Shown: piece by piece, positions 25,603 through 34,963 of the stretch
Position numbering within the stretch: the stretch's first letter is position 1
How the letters are laid out: the number at the start of each line of letters is the position of its first letter
From: CAWDBV01 sp963800705
GTDB taxonomy: Bacteria; Actinomycetota; Thermoleophilia; Solirubrobacterales; 70-9
Length of the DNA stretch: 64,000 nt
Assembly: GCA_963800705.1 (NCBI GenBank)
Contig: CAWDBV010000002.1
Span: 372,001 to 436,000, forward strand
Direction of reading: 5' to 3'
Translations under genes and position numbers: made by a program
Notes under the pieces: model-generated
Told to the model about the DNA's origin: nothing
The model's input: only the letters and a program-made list of their open reading frames with translations
Database searches by the model: none

Positions 25603-26061
25603 GTGGTGCGGCAACGAGAGACTGCGGTCGGCGAGCCCGAGGTCGAGGCCGCGGGCGGGGTGCTGGTCACCGGGGATGGCGACAAGGAGGAGGGGGGGCC
25701 GCGCGTCGCGGTCATCCACCGGCCGAAGTACATGGACTGGTCGCTGCCGAAGGGGAAGCTCGAGCCCGGCGAGACCTACGAGCAGGCGGCGCTGCGCGAG
25801 GTGGAGGAGGAGACCGGCTACCGCTGCGAGCTCGGCCCCGAGCTCTCGGAGATCTCCTACCTCGACCGCAACGGGCGCGCGAAACGGGTGCGCTACTGGG
25901 TGATGAAGCCGCTCGGGGGCGATTTCGAGCCCGGCGACGAGGTCGACGAGCTGCGCTGGGTCGCACCCGCCGAAGCCGAGCGGCTGCTCGACTACGACCA
26001 CGACCGGGCCCTGGTCCGCGAGGCGCTGCCGCCTGCGCCATCTGATCGCGCGGCAAGCTAG
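25603..26061 (+). CDS. NUDIX hydrolase
   Basis: About 152 residues from GTG 25603 (VVRQRETAVGEPEVE). The NUDIX box is complete: GKLEPGETYEQAALREVEEE with the two metal-binding glutamates, followed by TGY. AAGGVLVT and YMDWSLPKGK precede it, as in MutT/diadenosine-polyphosphate hydrolases. It should hydrolyse a nucleoside diphosphate linked to X; substrate not determinable. Its stop TAG is the first half of the -10 of the next gene. Confidence 0.88.
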   Translation: MVRQRETAVGEPEVEAAGGVLVTGDGDKEEGGPRVAVIHRPKYMDWSLPKGKLEPGETYEQAALREVEEETGYRCELGPELSEISYLDRNGRAKRVRYWVMKPLGGDFEPGDEVDELRWVAPAEAERLLDYDHDRALVREALPPAPSDRAAS

Positions 26062-26064
26062 GCT
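26059..26064 (+). promoter_or_regulatory. -10 element TAGGCT overlapping the NUDIX stop codon
   Basis: The TAG stop of the NUDIX gene is the first half of TAGGCT, which ends 10 bases before ATG 26075. Confidence 0.45.
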
Positions 26065-26074
26065 CCCCGGTCTG

Positions 26075-29000
26075 ATGGGGTACTACGTGAAGCTGGTTCT
26101 TGGGCTCGGATTGTTCGTGGGCGGGCTCGGGCTCTTCGAGGTCGCGCTCGTGAAGATGCTCCAGGTCGGGACCTGCGCCGAGGGCGGCGCTTATGAGATC
26201 GCTCGTCCCTGCCCCGAGGGAACGACCTTCTGGTCGCTGATGCTCCCGGCGAGCTTCATCGCCGGCTTCATCGGCTTCTTCCTCTTCGCGCTCCGCGGCG
26301 AGCGGCCGGGCGGGCCGTTGTGGGAGCCCCCGACCGGCCTCGGGTTCGGCTCGATCGCCTGGGCGCTGCTGTTCGTTGGCACCGGGCTGGTCTGCCTCTA
26401 CGCGCGCTACGGCTCCGATACCGAGCTCGGCCCCGGCGGCGACCTGGCGACGATCATCCTCGCGGTGACCTTCATCCCGATGGGGATCGCGCCGCTGATC
26501 TTCGGGCTCTGGAGCTGGCGCGATGACCGCAGCAAGTCGCGCGGCAAGCGCGGCGCCCTGACCGCGACCATCTTCGCGGCGCTCGGGCTCGTGCTCGTCC
26601 CGCAGGCGCTCGCCGCCGGGGGCGAGGTGAACGCCGAGATCCGCCGCGACACCCACGGCATCCCGCACATCAAGGCCGATGACTTCAAGGGGCTCGCGTT
26701 CGGATACGGCTACGCGTTCGCCTCCGACAACATCTGCACGATCGCCGACTCCTACGTCACCGTGCGGGCCGAGCGCTCGCGCTACTTCGGCCCCGACGCC
26801 GGCTACCAGCAGCGCGGCAACAGCTTCCCGGCCAACAACCTCAACTCCGACTTCTTCTTCCAGCGGATCAACGACGAGGGGACGATCGAGGACCTGCTCG
26901 AACAGGAGCCGCCGCTCGGCCCGAAGCCCGAGATCCGCGACGGCGTCAAGGGCTACGTCGCCGGCTACAACAAGTACCTCGCCGACACCGGCGTCGCGAA
27001 CCTCCCCGACCCGCGCTGCCGCGGCGAAGAATGGGTGAAGCCGATCTCCGAGATCGACGTCTACCGCCGCTTCTACCAGCTCGCGCTGCTCGCCTCGGGA
27101 ACCGTCGCGATCGACGGGATCGGCTCCTCGCAGCCGCCGCTGCCCGATCCGGAAGCCGAGGCGGGCGCGGCGCCGTCGTTCAGCGCGCAGAAGAAGGGCG
27201 AGGCGCTCGGCGAGGCGCTCGAGGACTTCCCGGCCGGCGGGATCGGCTCCAACGGGGTCGGGCTCGGCTCCGAGGCGACCGACAACGGCAAGGGCATGGT
27301 GCTCGCCAACCCGCACTTCCCGTGGGACGGACCGGAGCGCTTCTACCAGTCCCACCTCACGATCCCCGGCGAGATCAACGTCTCCGGGGGCAGCCTCTAC
27401 GGCGTGCCGCTGGTGCTGATCGGGCACACCGACAACCTCGCCTGGACGCACACGGTCTCGACCGGGTACCGCTTCACGCCCTTCCAGGAGATCATCAACC
27501 CGCTCAACCCGACCCAGTATCTCTACGACGGCCAGATGCGTGACATGGAGCGCGACCGCATCACGGTGATGGTGAAGACCGCGACCGGGCTCGAGCCGCG
27601 CTCGCGGACGCTCTACTCCACCCACCACGGTCCGATCGTCAACGGGCTCGCTGGAGTGCCGCTGCCGTGGACGCCGGTCGTCGCCTTCACGATGGGCGAC
27701 GCCAACGCGACCAACTTCCGCTACCTGAACCACTTCTTCGAGGTCAACAAGGCGCAGAGCACCGACGAGCTCGACGAGGTGCTGCGCCGCAACCAGGGGG
27801 TCCCGTGGGTGAACACGATCGCCTCCGACTCCAGGGGCAAGGCCTATTACGCGGATATCTCGGTCGTCCCCAACATCACCGACGAGCGGACGCTGCTCTG
27901 CAACACGCCGCTCGGCGTCGTCACCTCGGCGCTGCTGCGGCTGCCGATCCTGAACGGCGCCACGTCGTCGTGCGAGTGGGGCGACGACCCCGACGCGCTC
28001 CAGGACGGGATCTTCGGCCCCTCGAACCTGCCCTCGCACTTCCGCGACGACTACACCAGCAACATGAACGACAGCTACTGGCTCTCGAACCCCGAGGACC
28101 CGATCGAGGGCTACGACCGGATCATCGGCGACGAGCGCACCCCGCGGGCGCTTCGAACCCGGCTCGGGCTGAAGATCATCGAACAGCGGCTGAACGGTTC
28201 CGACGGGCTGGCGGGCAACAAGTTCACCCGCCAGCAGCTCCAGGACGCGGTCTTCAACAACCGCCAGTACGCGGGCGAGCTTTGGCGCGACCAGCTCGTC
28301 ACCCTCTGCCAGACCGCGCCGGCAGGGTTCCTGCTCGGCTCGGGCGGGCCGGTCAACGTCGAGCGGCGCATGCCCGGTGCTCGCAGCCTGGGACCGCCAC
28401 GACGATCTCGACTCGAACGGGGCGATCCTCTTCCGCCGCTTCGCGAGCCGCGTGCTCTCCTCGGAGTCCGCTGCCGATCGGCGTGCCACTGCCGACCGGC
28501 GACCCGCTCGTCTACAGCAACCTCTTCAACGTCGCCGACCCGGTCAACACCCCCTCGGGGCTCAACATCCTCAGCCCCAAGGTGCAGCTCGCGCTCGCCG
28601 ACGCCGTCACCGATCTCAACAACGCGGGCATCCCGCTGAACGCGCCGCTGCGCGGCTACCAGTACGAGAGCCGCGGCGACGAGAAGATCCCGATCCACGG
28701 CGGGCCCGGGACGGTCGGCGTCTTCAACGCGATCAATGTCAGCTGGACGGGGAATCCCGCCGAGCCCGGCTACCCGAACGTCCCCCACGGCTCGAGCTTC
28801 GTGATGGTGACCCAATTCCGCGACGGCTGCCCCGATGACCGCTCGATCCTCACCTACTCCCAATCCGAGAACCCGAACTCGCCCTACCGCTCCAACCAGA
28901 CCCGGATGTTCTCGCAACAAGGAGTGGGTCGACCCCGCCTTCTGCGAGTACGAGGTGCTGGCCGAGCCCGGCCTGCAGACGACCGAGCTCGAGGGCTGCC

Positions 29001-29210
29001 TGCCCGACGGGCTGCGGCGAGGAGCCCCGGCCCGGCCCGAGCGAGCCGCCGCCCGGCGGCGGCACGGGTTCGACGGGCAGCTCGGGTGCGGCCGGCACGG
29101 GCGCGGCTGCCGGCACGACGGCCGCGCAGGCGAAGGCGCTCCGCAAGTGCAAGAAGGCGAAGAAGAAGGGGAAGCGGAAGCGGTGCAAGCGGCGCGCGCG
29201 GCGGCGCTAG
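26075..29210 (+). CDS. penicillin-acylase family Ntn hydrolase with N-terminal membrane domain, four frameshifts
   Basis: The first 150 residues form four to five membrane helices. A basic stretch (RDDRSKSRGKRG) and a second hydrophobic segment ending VPQALAAGG look like an internal signal peptide. Then comes the acylase fold: RDTHGIPHIKADDFKGLAFGYGYAF, and the autocleavage nucleophile Ser (about residue 392) in GGIGSNGVGLGSEATDNGKG, with MVLANPHFPW after it. Later blocks are VLIGHTDNLAWTHT and DRHHGP-like YSTHHGPIVNG. From 28362 the frame steps +1 four times (about 28362, 28468, 28917 and 29020), passing CPVLAAWDR, VPLPTGDPLVY and KEWVDPAFCEYEVL. The end is a Cys-x11-Cys Lys/Arg tail at TAG 29208. 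It may cleave acyl amides such as acyl-homoserine lactones. The start could instead be two genes fused by error near 26540. Confidence 0.75.
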
Positions 29211-29264
29211 CCGCGCTGCAGCCTCTGCTTTCTCGGGCAGGCCGCTGAGGCAGTCGGCTCGCCC

Positions 29265-31757
29265 CTGATCCACGCCCACCGCGGCGGCTCGCTGGTCGAG
29301 GGCGTTCCGACCTACGGCGAGAACACGCTGCCGGCGTTCGAGGCCTCGGCCGAGCGGGCTTCGTGCTCGAGATGGACGCAAAGCTGAGCGCCGACGGCGT
29401 GCCGGTCGTGATCCACGACCGACCCTCGACCGCACCACCGACTGCGCGGGGCGGGTCGACTCGCTGACCGCGGCGCAGCTGCGATCCCAGTGCCAGGTCG
29501 ACATCCTCGGCACCGACGACACCTTCACCCAGCTCGATGCTGACGATGACCGCCGCGCGGTGGTGCCGACGCTCGCCGAGGTGCTCGAGCTTGCGGTCGA
29601 CGAGGGTGCCGAGGTCAACCTCGAGATCAAGAACGCGCCCACAGACCCCGACTTCGACCTGACGGGGGCATTCGCCGGCGCGGTGCTCGACGCGGTCGAG
29701 GCGAGCGGAATCCCGCACTCGCGGGTGATCATCCAGAGCTTTTGGCCGCTCGACCTGGTCGCCAGCGAGACGCGTTTCGCCGATGTCGCGACTTCGCTGC
29801 TTACGCTGGCGGCGCTGAACGAGGCGGGTCCGGTCGGCGCCAAGGCGGCGGGGAACGAATGGGTCTCGCCCGCATGGCCGGTCTCATCGCTCTACGTCAC
29901 CCAGGCGCACGCGCTCGGCCTCCAGATCGTCCCCTACACCCTCGACGGCGAGGGACCGAATCGCGCGACGCGATCGCCGCCGGGGTCGACGCGGTGATCA
30001 CCAACGACCCGACCCGGGCGCGGCGCGTCGGCGCCGCGGCCGAGCCTCCGGCGCCCGCGATCCCGCCGCCGCCAAGCGACGCCGACTGTGCGGCGTCGCG
30101 GGCGTCGCGGACCGCGCCCGCCCTCGACTCCACAATCAACTCCGGCGGAGCAGGCGGGCCACTCGCGGGCGCCCCGCGCGTCTTCGCGATGCAGCCGAAG
30201 CAGGAGCTCAGGCACGTGGTCAGCTACCAGGCCTTTCGCACCAAGATCGAGTGCATGATCCGCGAGCAAGTCGTCCCGAACATAGCGTCGGGGCGGCCGA
30301 ACGTCGTCGCCTTCAACGAGGACATCGGGCTGATGACGATCGCGACCGGGAGCCGCGGGCAGCTGACCCGCGACATCTTCGGCAACCCGGCGCTGTCGAC
30401 GCTCTGCGGACCGATCGGGGTTCCCTGCGGCGCGCTCGGCGCGCTGGGCGCGATCGGGGTTTCCTACGCGGTGCCGCTGGCGCTGTACCAGGTGCGCTTC
30501 CCGCTCGCCGGGGTGCTCTCGGCGCCGTTCGTCGCCGCGACCGACACGCTCGCTCGCGGCTGGATGCAGACCTTCTCCGACATGGCGAAGCGCTACGGCG
30601 TCTACATCCTCGGCTCCAACAACCAGCCACCGTTCCGCGAGTCGCGCGACCCGAGCGAGATCGCCGCCTTCGCCGACCCCGATCTGCCGGCGCCGAGCTC
30701 GGTCTATGTGGCGACGAGCGGCAAGGTTTTCAATGAAGTCTTCATGTGGGGGCCCGATGACGTCCGCGAGGAGGGGCCGCGGCCGCTGCGAAACGTCGTC
30801 GCGCAGAACAAGAAGGTGCCGCTGACCCCGATCGAGCAGCAGCTGCAGCTCACACCCGGGCCCAGCAGCGGTCCGGATGCAGTCGAGAACCTGCGCCCGT
30901 TCGAGATCCCGGGCAGCGGGGCGAAGATCGGCTTCGCGACCAGCAAGCCCGCCTTCGAGTACGACGGCCCCGACTCGCCGACCAGCTTCGGGCAGCCGCT
31001 CGCGGCGGGGCTCGACCCCTGCTCTGACGTCCACGCCTACTACATGCGCTGCCTCGACCGGCTCGGCGCCAACCTCGTCATGCAGGACGAGGCGAACGGC
31101 GGCGGGCTCTGGCCCGGGGTGAGCGGCGAGGGCAACTGGGGTCCGCTCGAGTGGATGCGCTCGACCTGGCGCAGCTCCGCCGACCCGACGGTCGGCTTCG
31201 ACTACAACGTCACCCCGTTCATGGTCGGCAACCTCGCCGACCTCGCTTTCGACGGGCAGACCTCGATCACCCAGCGCGGCTTGCAGGGCAGCGGTTGCAA
31301 TTACGTCGGCAACTCGAGCTTCATGCCCGGCGCGCCCGAGAACGATCCCGATCACCTCGAGCTCTACGCCGGGCCGAAGAGCGAGTTCCTCGCCATCGCA
31401 CCCTGGGTCGCCCCCGACGCGCCGCGCGGCGAGCTCCGCGACACCGGCGGGCGGCTAGCGCCCGGCTCCGGCGACCCGCTCGAGAACGACTACCTCGAGA
31501 CCGCGATCGTCGCCGACCTGCCGTTCCCGCCCGATCCGGGGCGGCCGAACTGCGGGCGCTCGGCCTCCCAGCCCCCCGGCGGGGGCGCGGAAACGGGTGG
31601 CGCGGCCGTGGGCATGGCCGCGCCTGCGACGGCCGCCGCATCGCCGCGCGCGCGCGCGAGGCGCCGAGCGGCCTGCAAGCGCAAGAAGCGCAGGAAGGCA
31701 CGCCGGAAGTGCTTCAGAAAAGCCCGCAATAAGCAAAGAAAGAGGGGCCTCCCGTAG
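29265..31757 (+). CDS. fusion of glycerophosphodiester phosphodiesterase and nitrilase-like domain, basic tail, three frameshifts
   Basis: N-terminal GDPD domain: HAHRGGS, GENTLPAFEAS, MDAKLSADGVPVVIHD and VNLEIKN supply the catalytic His and metal-binding Glu/Asp, and ITNDP closes the barrel. Getting through it requires three -1 steps (about 29359, 29421 and 29963). After a Pro-rich linker a carbon-nitrogen-hydrolase-like domain follows (about residues 310-620): AFNEDIGLMT (Glu), QNKKVPLTPIEQ (Lys), but the usual Cys strand reads IGFATSKPAFEYD, so the nucleophile is not evident. The C-terminus is basic with Cys-x11-Cys and stops inside the terminator hairpin. No conventional start is in frame; CTG 29265 marks only the first conserved codon. 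A signal peptide is expected but not resolved. Confidence 0.68.
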
Positions 31758-31767
31758 GCCCCTCTTT
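31739..31767 (+). terminator. rho-independent terminator overlapping the stop codon
   Basis: AAAGAGGGGCCT, loop CCCGT, AGGCCCCTCTTT: a perfect 12-bp stem with a T-run at its end. The TAG stop (31755-31757) lies at the loop/stem border, so the last codons of the gene are in the hairpin. Confidence 0.82.
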
Positions 31768-31887
31768 CAACGCGTGACTCGGATATGGAGCTCCGCCTCT
31801 GTGGAAATCCCTCCCCAGAGCAGTTCTCAAAGGCTTGAAACCGCGACCACGGCGGAAAGTTGCGCTGTTGGCTCGACCGGGTTGAAG

Positions 31888-31893
31888 TAGTTT
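31888..31893 (+). promoter_or_regulatory. -10 element TAGTTT, leaderless type
   Basis: TAGTTT ends 7 bases before GTG 31901. It follows a 120-base region after the terminator that holds no other recognisable feature. Confidence 0.5.
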
Positions 31894-31900
31894 CCCGGGG

Positions 31901-33281
31901 GTGGAAGCGGTGAGCAAGGAGCCGCGCGACGCCGACGTTGTCGTGATCGGCGCCGGCATCGCCGGTCTGGTCGCCGCTCGCAGGCTCGCGTCCTCGGGGC
32001 GCTCGGTTGTCGTGCTCGAGGCGCGCGACAGGGTCGGAGGGCGCACGCTCAACGCCCCGATCGGCGAGGGGAACATCACCGAGATGGGGGGCCAATGGGT
32101 CGGCCCGACCCAGGACCGCGTCCTCGCGCTCGCGGCTGAGCTCGGGATCGAGACCTTCCCGACCTACTACGAGGGCAGCAACCTTCTCGACCTCGGAGGC
32201 CGGCAGCGCAAATACAAGGGGACGATCCCGAAGCTGCCGGCGCACGTGCTGCTGGGACATCGCCCGCATTCGGCGCAAGCTCGACAAGCTCGCGCGCGGG
32301 GTCTCGCCAGAGGCGCCGTGGGGCTCGCCGCGCGCCGTCGAGCTCGACTCGATCACCGTCCGCACCTGGCTCGACAAGACGGCGAGGACGAAGAAGGCCA
32401 AGCAGCTGGTCGAGCTCGCGATCGGCACCGCGATGGGCGCGAACAGCGGCCAGCTCTCGATGCTCGGCATGCTGACCGTGGTCGGCGGCGCCGGCGGCTT
32501 CGACATGATGCTCGACGTCGAGGGCGGCGCCCAGCAGGACCGCCTCGTCGGCGGCTCGCAGGAGCTCTCGCTGAGGATGGCCGAGCAGCTCGGCGACTCG
32601 GTCGTGCTGCGCACTCCCGTCGACAAGATCGAGCAGGACGGCAGCGGCGTCACAGCGGAGGCCCGCGGCATCGTGGTCAGCGCCCAGCGCGCGATCATCG
32701 CGATGCCGCCGCCGGTCGCCGCGCGGATCGCGTTCTCGCCGGCGCTCGGCGGCCAGCGCGACCAGCTCGCCCAGCGGATGGCGAGCGGCGCGCTCACCAA
32801 GTGCGCCGCCGTCTACGCCGAGCCCTTCTGGCGCGAAGAGGGGCTCTCCGGGCAGGCGGTAAGCGACGGCGGCCCGATCGAGACCACCTTCGACAACTCG
32901 CCGCTTGACGAGTCTCGCGGCGTGATGCTCGGCTTCATCGCCGGCGCCGCGGCGATCCGGCACGCCCGCCGTCCCGAGTCAGAGCGCCGCAGGATCGCCA
33001 TCGAGTGTTTTGTGAGGCTCTACGGCGAGCAGGCCAGGCACCCCGCGATCTACCTCGAGCAGGCGTGGGCCGAGGAGCAATGGAGCCGCGGCGGCCCGGT
33101 CTGCGCCTTCACACCCGGCGCGCTCAGCGAGCACGGCGAGGCGCTCCGCAGGCCCTCGGGGCGCGTCCACTGGGCGGGTTCGGAGACCTCGACGGTCTGG
33201 AACGGATACATGGACGGGGCGGTTCGCTCCGGCGAACGCGCCGCCGAGGAGGCGCTCGACGCCGAGGGCTGGCGGCTTTAG
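31901..33281 (+). CDS. flavin-containing monoamine oxidase family protein, one frameshift
   Basis: About 460 residues. FAD-binding motif VVVIGAGIAGLVAARRLA, then VVVLEARDRVGGRT and MGGQWVGPTQDRV, as in amine oxidases. After LPAHVLL (about 32256) the frame steps +1 to DIARIRRKLDKLA and then continues intact. IIAMPPPVAARI, FWREEGLSG and the C-terminal HWAGSETSTVWNGYMDGA FAD block are typical of MAO/putrescine oxidase. It would oxidise a primary or secondary amine to an aldehyde with H2O2. GTG start, leaderless. The stop codon coincides with the left end of the palindromic element downstream. Confidence 0.85.
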
Positions 33282-33442
33282 TGCCCCGCCCAGCAATTCA
33301 TCCCCCGTTCTGGCGGCTGCAAGTCTGCGCCTGGCTGCGTCCTCAGTCGCCGGAATGGCGCTGCCATTCCGGCTCCCTGCGTCCTTGCCATGCTTGACTT
33401 TCGCTCGCCAGAAACGGGCTTGAATTACTGGACGAGGCACTA
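33279..33442. repeat. 164-bp palindromic element (MITE/REP-like)
   Basis: The whole block is one imperfect palindrome centred near 33361. The outer arms TAGTGCCCCGCCCAGCAATT and CTAGTGCCTCGTCCAGTAAT (the latter read from the minus strand) match at about 30 of 37 positions and continue to CGTTCTGGCG / CGTTTCTGGCG. The middle arms match weakly. The centre is a perfect 11-bp stem, GCCGGAATGGC-GCT-GCCATTCCGGC (33349-33373). It fills the whole gap between the oxidase and amidase genes, includes the oxidase stop, and has no coding capacity. It looks like a non-autonomous mobile palindrome or a structured-RNA element. Confidence 0.7.
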
Positions 33443-33454
33443 GGTGGCCCGCTG

Positions 33455-34963
33455 ATGGCGGCGATGGACCCGGTCGATCTCGCCTTCGCGGGTATCGCCC
33501 GCCAGGCGGAGGAGATCCGAGCCGGCCATGTCAGCTCGCGCGAGCTGGTCGAGCTCTACCTGGAGCGGATCGAGCGTCTCGACCCGCAGCTGAACGCGTT
33601 CGCGGTCGTGATCGGCGAGCAGGCGCTCGCCGAAGCAGACGCCGCCGACGAGCGCCGCGAGGCCGGTGACTCGGCGCCGCTGCTCGGCGTGCCGATCGCG
33701 GTCAAGGACAACGTCGACGTCGCCGGGCAGGTGACGAGCTTCGGGACCGGCGCATACAGCGAGCCGGCGACGAGCGACTCGGCGATCGTCAAACGCATTC
33801 GCGGCGCCGGCGCGGTGATCATCGGCAAGACGACCCTCTCCGAGCTCGCGATCTACGGCTTCACCGAGACCAGGGCATGGGGCATCACCCGCAACCCCTG
33901 GGATCCCGGCCGCACAACCGGCGGCTCGAGCGGCGGCTCGGCGTCAGCGGTGGCCGCGGGGCTCGTCGGCGCGGCGCACGCCTCCGACGGCATGGGCTCG
34001 ATCCGGATCCCGGCCGCCAACTGCGGGCTCTTCGGGCTCAAGCCACAGCGCGACCGGGTCACGATCGCCCCGGATGCCGAGCACTGGCACGGGCTCTCGG
34101 CCTTCGGCTTCCTGACCCGCTCGGTGCTCGACACGGCGCTACTGCTCGACGTCGCCACCTCGGGCGAGCAGATGGAGAACGCGCCGCCAGTGCCCGAGCG
34201 CCCGTTCGCGGGCGCGGCCGGAAGCGACCCGGGCAAGCTGCGGGTCGCGTACTCGCTGCGCCACCTGCCCGGCAGCCCGTCGCGCCCGGTGATCGACGGC
34301 GAGCAGCGCGCCGCCGCCGAGCAGACCGCGGAGCTCTTGCGCACACTCGGCCACGAGGTCACCGAGGTGAAGCCGCCCTACGGCAGCATGGGCAACCGGA
34401 TCAGGCCGCGCTACCTGGGTGGGATCCGCGATGACGTCGCCGGCGTGCCGGACAAGAGCAAGCTCGAGCGCCGCACCCGCAGCCTCGCCCGGCTCGGCCG
34501 CATCGCCGCCGGAGGGCGGGCGCTGGAGAACGCGAAGGGCGAGGGGCTCGAGAAGGACCGGGACAAAATCGGAGAGCTGTTCTCCGAGCACGACGTGCTG
34601 CTGACGCTGCCGGTCGCCACGCCCGCCGTCGAGGTCGGCCGTTTTGACGGCATGGGCGCGATGCGCACGCTGTCGGCGATGTCAAAGGTCTATCCTTTCT
34701 GCCCGCCCTGGAACCACACCGGCCAGCCCGCCGCCTCGGTCCCGTCCGGGTTCAGCGCCGGCGGGCTGCCGCTCTCGGTGATGCTCGTCGGGCGGCCCAA
34801 CGACGAGTCGACGCTGCTCTCGCTGGCGGCTCAGATCGAGCGGGCGCGGCCGTGGGCCGACCGCCGGCCCGCGCTGGCTCAGGGAGAGCGGAGCGGGACC
34901 GAGATCGTCGACGCTGGCCCGGAGCCCAGCAGACCGCCGAGCGAAGGCACCGTCGGCAGGTAG
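33455..34963 (+). CDS. amidase signature family protein
   Basis: 502 residues. The Ser-cisSer-Lys triad is visible: Lys in GVPIAVKDNVDVAG, the Gly/Ser block TTGGSSGGSASAVAAG, and the nucleophile Ser in DGMGSIRIPAANCG. QPAASVPSGFSAGGLP is the usual C-terminal block. It hydrolyses an amide (for example a carboxamide or glutamyl amide); the substrate is not readable. The last 28 codons run 85 bases into the convergent hydrolase gene. The family normally ends near ADRRPAL, so the true end may be earlier if a base is wrong there. Confidence 0.88.
   Translation: MAAMDPVDLAFAGIARQAEEIRAGHVSSRELVELYLERIERLDPQLNAFAVVIGEQALAEADAADERREAGDSAPLLGVPIAVKDNVDVAGQVTSFGTGAYSEPATSDSAIVKRIRGAGAVIIGKTTLSELAIYGFTETRAWGITRNPWDPGRTTGGSSGGSASAVAAGLVGAAHASDGMGSIRIPAANCGLFGLKPQRDRVTIAPDAEHWHGLSAFGFLTRSVLDTALLLDVATSGEQMENAPPVPERPFAGAAGSDPGKLRVAYSLRHLPGSPSRPVIDGEQRAAAEQTAELLRTLGHEVTEVKPPYGSMGNRIRPRYLGGIRDDVAGVPDKSKLERRTRSLARLGRIAAGGRALENAKGEGLEKDRDKIGELFSEHDVLLTLPVATPAVEVGRFDGMGAMRTLSAMSKVYPFCPPWNHTGQPAASVPSGFSAGGLPLSVMLVGRPNDESTLLSLAAQIERARPWADRRPALAQGERSGTEIVDAGPEPSRPPSEGTVGR

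Noticed and set aside
25712..28489. Very long minus-strand open frame (about 925 codons) opposite the acylase gene
   Set aside because: It mirrors the codon periodicity of the acylase, is rich in Arg/Asp/Val/Gly, has no motif, and has no plausible promoter or ribosome binding site. It is a shadow of a high-GC gene.
31758..31887. Possible tRNA or small RNA in the gap before the amine oxidase
   Set aside because: No cloverleaf, no T-loop GGTTCRA sequence and no CCA end could be formed.
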